5,491 nucleotides of DNA from the NCBI GenBank assembly GCA_934097015.1, contig CAKONF010000044.1:1-5491 (forward strand). Reading direction: 5' to 3'. Position numbers and translations under genes: made by a program. Below are positions 1-3,774 of the stretch, in pieces. Under the pieces are notes generated by a model. The model was not told the DNA's origin. It saw only the letters and a program-made list of their open reading frames with translations, and did no database searches. The DNA is from an uncultured Bacilli bacterium (lineage in GTDB: Bacteria; Bacillota_I; Bacilli_A; RF39; UBA660). The number at the start of each line of letters is the position of its first letter. Within the stretch, counting starts at the first letter, position 1.

Positions 1-245
1 CCATTATTTGTTGCACTAAACATTTTTGTAAAACTAACACCTGGTTCTACATTTGTTGCACTTATTAATGTATCATTAACATCAGCATATACTAATTCTA
101 AGTTTGCTGTTGATACACTTATACTTTTATCGTTCTTATTTCCATTTATTCTTGTTAGAAAATATGCGTAAGTTAATCCTACAAGAATTAAAAGTACTAA
201 AAATATTCCTGTTGTACTTACTATTATTTTTTGCTTACGATTCAT
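1..245 (-). CDS. SipW-type surface protein, N-terminal part (runs off the window)
   Basis: Only the first 81 codons are present; the gene continues beyond base 1. The protein begins MNRKQKIIVS, then has a hydrophobic segment at about residues 7-29 ending GLTYAYF, then an exported region (residues 30-81) rich in N, S and T with SVSTANLEL. A short basic tail, one hydrophobic helix ending in TYAYF and a following beta-rich region are typical of SipW-dependent signal peptides of the TasA/camelysin kind, so the product is probably cut by a SipW-like peptidase or membrane-anchored and exposed outside. The start is set by AAAGGAG at 262-256, ten bases upstream. Its first part is almost identical in DNA to the gene at 3773-5491, and the two proteins diverge after about residue 51. 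It is not sporulation-like in sequence; any link to the neighbouring spo genes is positional. Function beyond surface location is unknown. Confidence 0.8.
   Translation of the reverse strand, partial: MNRKQKIIVSTTGIFLVLLILVGLTYAYFLTRINGNKNDKSISVSTANLELVYADVNDTLISATNVEPGVSFTKMFSATNN
94..236. repeat. Direct repeat, copy 1 (SipW-type signal region)
   Basis: These 143 bases match 5349-5491 with about five mismatches, and bases 160-236 match perfectly over 77 bases up to the end of the window. The repeat encodes the membrane segment and the start of the exported domain of two paralogous surface proteins. Identity at synonymous sites points to recent duplication or gene conversion and not only to protein-level constraint. 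Confidence 0.9.
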
Positions 246-270
246 TCTTTTCACACTCCTTTATTTGCAC

Positions 271-346
271 GAAAAAACATATTTCTTTATACCCCCCCCC
301 CCAACGATTTTTGGGGTTGGGGAAGAAGTATGTTTCTTGTTTTTTC
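271..346 (-). terminator. Large terminator-like hairpin, possible attenuator
   Basis: Read on the minus strand, GAAAAAA (346-340), a 7-base bulge, CATACTTCTT (332-323) and CCCCAAC (322-316) pair with GTTGGGG (305-299), AAGAAATATG (287-278) and TTTTTTC (277-271), with one A-C mismatch and the excess of the G run bulged out. The structure ends in a T6 tract, so it can act as an intrinsic terminator for the spoVA operon, and by symmetry also on the plus strand. Because the promoter at 418-390 lies upstream of it, the same hairpin sits inside the leader of the SipW-type gene and may attenuate that gene. Confidence 0.65.
292..302. repeat. Homopolymer C11 (G11 on the coding strand)
   Basis: Eleven consecutive C residues in otherwise very AT-rich DNA. 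The tract forms the inner 3' arm of the leader hairpin. Long G/C homopolymers slip during replication, so the length may vary between cells, and they are also a common place for sequencing error. Confidence 0.9.
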
Positions 347-389
347 ATGAATCGTAAATTGTATTATTAGGTATTTCTACCCTAAATAC

Positions 390-418
390 ACTATATCAAA
401 AATAATTTAATTTTTCAA
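390..418 (-). promoter_or_regulatory. Sigma-A promoter with extended -10 for the SipW-type gene
   Basis: On the minus strand TTGAAA (418-413) and TATAGT (395-390) are separated by exactly 17 bases, each one base from the sigma-A consensus, and TG stands one base before the -10 (TGATATAGT), giving an extended -10. The -35 overlaps the stop codon of spoVAEB. Transcription would start near 383, leaving a leader of about 138 bases before the start at 245. A small hairpin (385-367, arms TTAGGGTA and TACCTAA) would lie right at the 5' end of that RNA. Confidence 0.65.
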
Positions 419-765
419 TCCCTAACCTTACTTATTAATGTAAATACGAAAGAAAATATAATAGCACTACTAACACCTAAACTAACATTACATAAAATAT
501 TTTCAAATAATCCTATAAATCCACCACTTTTTAAACCTAAATATGCACCATTAAATAAAGTATTACCAAAAGATGTAATTGGTATATTTGCACCAACTCC
601 AACAAAATCAATAATCTTATCATAAATACCAAACATTCCTAAAAATGAACCAACAACTACTAACAAACTAGTTACATGTCCTGGAGTTAATTTAGTATTA
701 TCTAATATAATTTGTCCTATCAAACATATAAAACCACAGAATAAAAATGAATAAAATATTGTCAT
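415..765 (-). CDS. spoVAEB: Stage V sporulation protein AE (SpoVAEB), DPA channel component
   Basis: An integral membrane protein of 116 residues, the usual length for SpoVAEB. With SpoVAC and SpoVAD it forms the inner forespore membrane machinery that imports dipicolinic acid (DPA) during sporulation and releases it at germination. Family signatures are visible: GQIILDNTKLTPGH at residues 17-30, a glycine-rich helix VVVGSFLGMFGIYD (36-49) and GVGANIPITSFGNTLFNGA (56-74). Hydrophobic segments lie at about 3-21, 31-47, 56-75 and 83-109. Its ATG overlaps the spoVAD stop as ATGA, and a strong ribosome site (GGAGG) precedes it, so translation is coupled. It is the last gene of the operon, and the -35 of the next gene's promoter overlaps its stop codon. 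Identification is firm; the channel role comes from Bacillus and Clostridium work on the family. Confidence 0.93.
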   Translation of the reverse strand: MTIFYSFLFCGFICLIGQIILDNTKLTPGHVTSLLVVVGSFLGMFGIYDKIIDFVGVGANIPITSFGNTLFNGAYLGLKSGGFIGLFENILCNVSLGVSSAIIFSFVFTLISKVRD

Positions 766-1718
766 AATACCTCCAATTCTACTAAATGAGCTATACTTGG
801 TATAGAATGTTTTTGATTAACTAACATAGGACTATGTAAACTACCTGTAGCTATAAAAATTATTTTCTTATATTTCTTATTTTGTAAAATATTATTAAAT
901 AAAATTAATGGTAAACAAACAGGACCACTTCCACCACTATATTTTTCCTGATCTTTTTTATATATCATAGCACCTGCATCCATATAATTTTTTAAACTAA
1001 TTCCATAATCTTTTTTTATCAATATTTTAAATAGTTCCTCTCCATAAGAACCTAAATCACCAGTTAATATTACATCATAATCTTTTAAATTTATATTAAA
1101 TTTATTTACATGATCCATTAAAGTTTTAACAGCAGCTGGAGCCATAACAGCACCCATATTATTCGCATCTTTAATTCCCATATCAACAACACTACCAACA
1201 GTACTACTAACAACTTTAATTTTAGATGGATACTTAGAAAGTATACAACCTACACTACCAGTAGTTGTAAAAGTACTATATATAGGTTTTTGTGCTCCAT
1301 ATTCAACAGGAAACCTAAATTGCTTCTCACTATTTAAATTATGACTACTAGTTATTGATATTCCTTCTTTTAAATGTTTACCACTAATAAAATTAGATAA
1401 TATAATTAAAGATTCATTAAATGTAGCACAAGCACTATAAACATCTAAAAAAGAAATATTATTATTAATTACACTACTATTTGTTGCAGTATTCTGATTC
1501 ATTAAATCCCCACCAATTATTATCTCTGTTTTAGGATTAATCAAATTATCTAATACTTCTTTCTGTATTTTAATTTCACAATCTTCAATAGTCTTCTCTC
1601 CATCATAAAAATCGTTTAAATATCTATCTACATTATTTAAAACACCATTATTTTCATACTTTCCAGCAATACTATATACTTTATTAATATAAACATCTTT
1701 ATATTTAAAACTAGCCAT
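762..1718 (-). CDS. spoVAD: Stage V sporulation protein AD (SpoVAD), DPA-binding thiolase-fold protein
   Basis: SpoVAD is a peripheral membrane protein with a thiolase-like fold that binds DPA and works with SpoVAC and SpoVAEB in loading it into the forespore. Family motifs run the whole length: GGDLMNQ (69-75), YSACATF (94-100, Cys97 in the position of the conserved Cys of FGACSTS in Bacillus), SSHN (124-127), QFRFPVEYG (133-141), MGAVMAPAA (188-196), TGDLG (219-223), ATGSLHSP (290-297) and IPSIAH (306-311). At 318 residues it is about 20 shorter than the Bacillus protein: the N-terminal GPxxxxGPLG stretch is reduced to KYENNGVLN and the C-terminal tail is missing. The usual GGSGCxCSA is GGSGPVCLP (262-270), losing one Cys. 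The start at 1718 overlaps the spoVAC end by 8 bases and follows AAAGGTGG. The call is firm; altered DPA binding is only a possibility. Confidence 0.95.
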   Translation of the reverse strand: MASFKYKDVYINKVYSIAGKYENNGVLNNVDRYLNDFYDGEKTIEDCEIKIQKEVLDNLINPKTEIIIGGDLMNQNTATNSSVINNNISFLDVYSACATFNESLIILSNFISGKHLKEGISITSSHNLNSEKQFRFPVEYGAQKPIYSTFTTTGSVGCILSKYPSKIKVVSSTVGSVVDMGIKDANNMGAVMAPAAVKTLMDHVNKFNINLKDYDVILTGDLGSYGEELFKILIKKDYGISLKNYMDAGAMIYKKDQEKYSGGSGPVCLPLILFNNILQNKKYKKIIFIATGSLHSPMLVNQKHSIPSIAHLVELEVL

Positions 1719-2148
1719 AAAACACCACCTTTAATATAGCAAAAATAAATGAACTAACTATACCATATAATATTACACTACCAGCAAGTTTAAAAAAATT
1801 AGCACCTAATCCAGTTATTAAACCATCTTTTTTATAATCCATTGCACTACTCTGTATAGAATGTGCAAATCCAGTAATAGGTATTATCAAACCAGCTTTA
1901 AATTTTATTACCAATTTATCAAAATCAAAAAAAGCAGTCATAAAACAAGCACCTATTATTAAAACAAATATTACTATACTAACAGCATCATTATTTTTAA
2001 AATGATAATAATTTACAAGTAAAGCTCTTAATATTTCACACATAGCAGCAAGTATACCACCAGACAAAAAAGCTAAAACAGAATGAGTCATTTTTCTAGG
2101 TTTAGGCGTAGTATTTTTAACTAATTCTTGATATTCACGTTTTTCCAT
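1711..2148 (-). CDS. spoVAC: Stage V sporulation protein AC (SpoVAC), membrane channel subunit
   Basis: A 145-residue integral membrane protein, close to the usual length of about 150. In Bacillus, SpoVAC behaves as a mechanosensitive channel for DPA release in the inner spore membrane. After a soluble basic N-terminus (EKREYQELVKNTTPKPRK), hydrophobic segments lie at about 22-45, 56-75, 86-97 and 118-143. The family signature is clear in GLIIPITGFAHSIQSSAMD (86-104) and GLITGLGANFFKLAGSVI (109-126). The start at 2148 is supported by GGAGG at 2160-2156. That ribosome site sits inside a hairpin arm, and a sigma-G-type promoter lies just upstream, suggesting that expression is timed separately from sigF although the two are adjacent. 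spoVAD overlaps its 3' end by 8 bases. Identification is firm. Confidence 0.95.
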   Translation of the reverse strand: MEKREYQELVKNTTPKPRKMTHSVLAFLSGGILAAMCEILRALLVNYYHFKNNDAVSIVIFVLIIGACFMTAFFDFDKLVIKFKAGLIIPITGFAHSIQSSAMDYKKDGLITGLGANFFKLAGSVILYGIVSSFIFAILKVVFYG

Positions 2149-2149
2149 A

Positions 2150-2182
2150 TAAAAACCTCCATTTTTATTATGGAAGTTTTTA
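2150..2182 (-). promoter_or_regulatory. Hairpin masking the spoVAC ribosome binding site
   Basis: In minus-strand RNA, bases 2182-2170 (TAAAAACTTCCAT) pair with 2162-2150 (ATGGAGGTTTTTA): 13 pairs including one G-U, around a 7-base loop. The GGAGG that serves spoVAC (2160-2156) is wholly inside the 3' arm, only 7 bases from the start codon. The arm also carries T5, so the same element could act as an attenuator after sigF. The G-U pair forms only in minus-strand RNA (plus-strand RNA would have A-C), which fits a function in this direction. Confidence 0.65.
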
Positions 2183-2195
2183 CCTACTTTTATGC
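2166..2195 (-). promoter_or_regulatory. Sigma-G (forespore) type promoter for spoVAC-AD-AEB
   Basis: On the minus strand GCATA (2195-2191) and CATAATA (2172-2166) are separated by exactly 18 bases, a full match to the Bacillus sigma-G consensus GHATR-N18-CATWHTA as I know it. The -35 overlaps the last sense codon and stop of sigF (GCA TAA). Transcription would start near 2160, giving a leader of only about 10-13 bases. The position fits the known sigma-G control of spoVA operons in Bacillus. Confidence 0.65.
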
Positions 2196-2846
2196 ATTAA
2201 TATATTCTTTAATTTTCTTCTTACTACTTGCTTCTAATCTAGAAACCTTTACTTGATTAACTCCTAACATATCAGCAATCTCTTGTTGTGTATAATCATA
2301 GTAATATCTATAATTAATAACTTTCTTCTCTTCATCACTTAAACATTCTAGTGAGTCTCTAACTAAAATATTTGTGTCATAATCTACATCATCTCCAACA
2401 AAAGCATAAAGGTTACTTTCACTATCAGATTCATATAAATTATCTAGTGATAAAGTAATATTACAAGTATTAATTACATCATTTAATAAACTTAATTCTA
2501 TTTCTAAATAATCACTAACTTCTTTATTAGATGGTACTCTATTAAATTTTTGTGTTAATAATATTTTAGCATTTTCTATTTGTTTATATATTTTAAAATA
2601 GTTTTTATTAAGTTTAATATTTCTATTATTTTTAACAAATTCATACATTTCCCCAAAAATATATTTATATGCAAAAGTAGTAAATTTAATATTATTATTT
2701 TTATAATTATTATAAGCTTTTAAAGCACCAATATATCCAGCTTGATATAAATCATGTTTTTCAGCATTATAAAATTTTTTAGCAATAGACATAATAATAT
2801 TTTTTAAATCTTGACTACTAATTATATCTTCTACATTATTTATCAT
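2190..2846 (-). CDS. sigF: Sporulation sigma factor, sigma-F type
   Basis: An RNA polymerase sigma factor of the sigma-70 family, SigB/F/G group; sigma-F is the first forespore-specific factor. Region 2 is seen in HDLYQAGYIGALKAY (31-45) and KFTTFAYKYIFGEMYEF (54-70), region 3 at about 84-130, and region 4 at 162-215 with the helix-turn-helix YTQQEIADMLGVNQVKVSRL (185-204), close to QSEVAERLGISQVRVSRL of Bacillus SigF. At 218 residues it is shorter than Bacillus SigF (255): the N-terminus lacks about 25 residues ahead of region 2.2, so region 2.1 is reduced. The start is supported by AGGTGG overlapping the stop of the STAS gene 8 bases upstream. The SpoIIAA-like gene before it and spoVA after it favour sigma-F over sigma-G. 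The anti-sigma kinase gene normally lying between the STAS gene and sigF is absent. Confidence 0.88.
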   Translation of the reverse strand: MINNVEDIISSQDLKNIIMSIAKKFYNAEKHDLYQAGYIGALKAYNNYKNNNIKFTTFAYKYIFGEMYEFVKNNRNIKLNKNYFKIYKQIENAKILLTQKFNRVPSNKEVSDYLEIELSLLNDVINTCNITLSLDNLYESDSESNLYAFVGDDVDYDTNILVRDSLECLSDEEKKVINYRYYYDYTQQEIADMLGVNQVKVSRLEASSKKKIKEYINA

Positions 2847-2854
2847 ATTTCCAC

Positions 2855-3169
2855 CTAAATTTTTAATATTTTAAGTGCACTTAATTCATTATTTACTTCT
2901 TTAAAATTTTCTAAATTAAACTTATTATTTACAACTAATAAATTACCATTATTATTTATTATTTCATTATAACAAAGTAATAATGATTTATAACCTATCT
3001 CATCTATACTATCTAGATAATCAAAGTTATATACCAAATATTTAATACCATTTCTTTTAATAATAGATATTAAATCATTAGTAATTTTATCATTTGTTAA
3101 TCTATTTAAGGATCCTATAAATCTAACAAACAATATACCACTATTAAATTCCATATTTATATTTAACAT
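2855..3169 (-). CDS. spoIIAA: SpoIIAA-like STAS-domain anti-anti-sigma protein lacking the phosphorylated Ser
   Basis: In model spore-formers SpoIIAA frees sigma-F by binding the anti-sigma kinase SpoIIAB, which inactivates SpoIIAA by phosphorylating Ser58. This 104-residue protein has the STAS layout: a beta strand with GILFVRFIGSLN (11-22), a strand IKYLVYNFD (42-50), the switch loop, and LLVVNN (77-82). It aligns without gaps to Bacillus SpoIIAA through the switch loop, where MDSSGLG becomes IDEIGYK, so Ser57-Ser58 are Glu-Ile. I start at 3169 and not at the ATG at 3184, because GGTGATGGTG at 3182-3173 is a good ribosome site for 3169 and Bacillus SpoIIAA has a matching N-terminus. sigF begins 8 bases after the stop. 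The STAS fold is clear; the assignment as SpoIIAA rests on gene order, and phosphorylation control as in Bacillus is not possible at that residue. Confidence 0.75.
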   Translation of the reverse strand: MLNINMEFNSGILFVRFIGSLNRLTNDKITNDLISIIKRNGIKYLVYNFDYLDSIDEIGYKSLLLCYNEIINNNGNLLVVNNKFNLENFKEVNNELSALKILKI

Positions 3170-3218
3170 AAGCACCATCACCATTAATATAATTTATTTT
3201 TTTTTATTTTTAAATAGA

Positions 3219-3225
3219 TTCGACA
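3219..3225 (-). promoter_or_regulatory. Spo0A box ahead of the spoIIAA-like/sigF operon
   Basis: TGTCGAA on the minus strand (3225-3219) matches the 0A box TGNCGAA perfectly and is the only such match I find in the window. It lies about 50 bases before the start at 3169, where Spo0A activates spoIIA in Bacillus. A possible -10, TATATT (3191-3186), would place the box near -40; no good -35 or sigma-H pair is visible. The core CGAAT within it could also be a sigma-H -10, but no matching -35 stands at the right distance. Confidence 0.5.
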
Positions 3226-3245
3226 ATACTTCTATATATTTTTAA

Positions 3246-3270
3246 AATAACTGTAAAATATACAGTTATT
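3246..3270 (-). terminator. Hairpin after the spoVS unit, weak terminator
   Basis: AATAACTGTA and TACAGTTATT form a perfect 10-pair stem around a 5-base loop, overlapping the stop codon of the 58-residue gene. On the minus strand it is followed only by a short T tract shared with the stem base (TTTTAAA), so termination may be partial and the spoVS unit could read into the sigF operon. Confidence 0.5.
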
Positions 3271-3442
3271 CTTCATCACTATCTAAATTAGTGTTTTCAT
3301 AAGTTGTATTTTCTTCATCATCTTGTTTAAATTCTATTTCATAATATGCATCTTTAATAGCTATCTTAATTATGTAATATAATAAGTAAGATACTAATGC
3401 TACTAAAGCAATATAAAATATACCTATTAATATATTTATCAT
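3266..3442 (-). CDS. Small single-pass membrane protein, translationally coupled to spoVS
   Basis: A 58-residue protein that I do not recognise. It starts MINILIGIFYIALVALVSYL: a hydrophobic helix spans residues 3-27, followed by a short basic/aromatic stretch (KIAIKDAYYEIEFK) and a strongly acidic tail ending LDSDEE, with nine Asp/Glu among the last eighteen residues. It would sit in the membrane with a charged tail, probably cytoplasmic. Its ATG overlaps the spoVS stop as ATGA and has no ribosome site of its own, the classic arrangement for coupled translation, and the reading frame ends right at a hairpin. These points make it a real gene despite its size. Coupling to spoVS suggests a sporulation role, but no function can be assigned. 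Confidence 0.72.
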   Translation of the reverse strand: MINILIGIFYIALVALVSYLLYYIIKIAIKDAYYEIEFKQDDEENTTYENTNLDSDEE

Positions 3443-3699
3443 ATTGATTCAACAACTAATTTAATAGCTGTCTTCTCCTCTCCTTCAATCATAATGTCAG
3501 AGAAAGCTGGAACAACAATTAAATTTTGTCCGCTAGGCGCTAAAAATCCTCTTGCAATACACACTGCTTTAATTGCTTGGTTTAAACTTCCTGCACCAAT
3601 TGTTTGTATTTCTACACTTCCTTGTTCTCTAAAAACATTTGCAATCGCACCTGCTACTTTACTTGGGTTTGATTTTGATGAAACTTTTAAAATTTCCAT
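3439..3699 (-). CDS. spoVS: Stage V sporulation protein S (SpoVS)
   Basis: SpoVS is a small Alba-like protein thought to bind nucleic acid; in Bacillus its loss blocks spore development at stage V and affects septation. The 86 residues match the family end to end: MEILKVSSKSNPSKVAGAI at the start, the core IGAGSLNQAIKAVCIARGF (34-52), LAPSGQNL (53-60), PAFSDI (64-69) and EEKTAIKLVVES at the end. Length equals that of the Bacillus protein. A ribosome site, TTAGGAGCG, precedes the start at 3699 with rather long spacing (about 11 bases from AGGAG). It lies 73 bases after the terminator-bearing end of the SipW-type gene, and the next gene overlaps its stop by 4 bases. Base composition is less AT-skewed than in the neighbours, as expected of a highly conserved gene. 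Identification is firm. Confidence 0.97.
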   Translation of the reverse strand: MEILKVSSKSNPSKVAGAIANVFREQGSVEIQTIGAGSLNQAIKAVCIARGFLAPSGQNLIVVPAFSDIMIEGEEKTAIKLVVESI

Positions 3700-3735
3700 A
3701 ATTTTTCACGCTCCTAATTAATAATATTTAAAAGC

Positions 3736-3774
3736 AAAAAAAAAATACTAATTATTTTTAATAATTAATATTTT
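3736..3774 (-). terminator. Intrinsic terminator of the SipW-type gene
   Basis: A 15-pair stem (3774-3760 with 3756-3742, including one G-U that forms only in minus-strand RNA) around a 3-base loop, running into T10 on the minus strand (3745-3736). The stem is nearly all A-T but long. It starts at the stop codon of the upstream gene and isolates it from spoVS. Confidence 0.75.

Larger units (their letters stand above)
235..357 (-). promoter_or_regulatory. Leader RNA with complement to its own start codon
   Basis: On the minus strand the leader of the SipW-type gene carries TTACGATTCAT (357-347), a perfect 11-base reverse complement of ATGAATCGTAA (245-235), which is the start codon plus the next eight bases of the gene. 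Directly 3' of the upstream copy, bases 346-340 (GAAAAAA) pair with 277-271 (TTTTTTC), so the pairings could stack and leave the ribosome binding site (262-256) in a bulge. What is seen is the complementarity; control of translation by a structure that hides the start codon is inferred. The repeats could instead be the ends of a small invertible segment of 101 bases. Confidence 0.45.

Noticed and set aside
292..322. G-quadruplex in the leader
   Set aside because: There is one G11 run on the coding strand and only two G4 runs on the other; hairpin pairing between the C and G blocks is a simpler explanation.
104..370. Plus-strand open frame of 88 codons
   Set aside because: It lies antisense to the SipW-type gene and runs through the leader hairpin and the C11 tract. 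It has no ribosome site, and its low-complexity Leu/Phe/Tyr-rich product is an AT-rich shadow.
2855..3184. STAS gene starting at 3184
   Set aside because: That start adds MVMVL, which is encoded by the GGTGATGGTG sequence that serves better as the ribosome site for 3169; 3169 also gives gap-free alignment with SpoIIAA.
3216..3244. Sigma-H promoter using GTCGAATCT as -10 before the sigF operon
   Set aside because: The sequence at the expected -35 position lacks the GG core of the consensus; the same bases are better read as a Spo0A box.
3494..3721. Plus-strand open frame of 75 codons
   Set aside because: It is antisense to spoVS, whose protein matches its family end to end; the frame is a shadow of that conserved gene.
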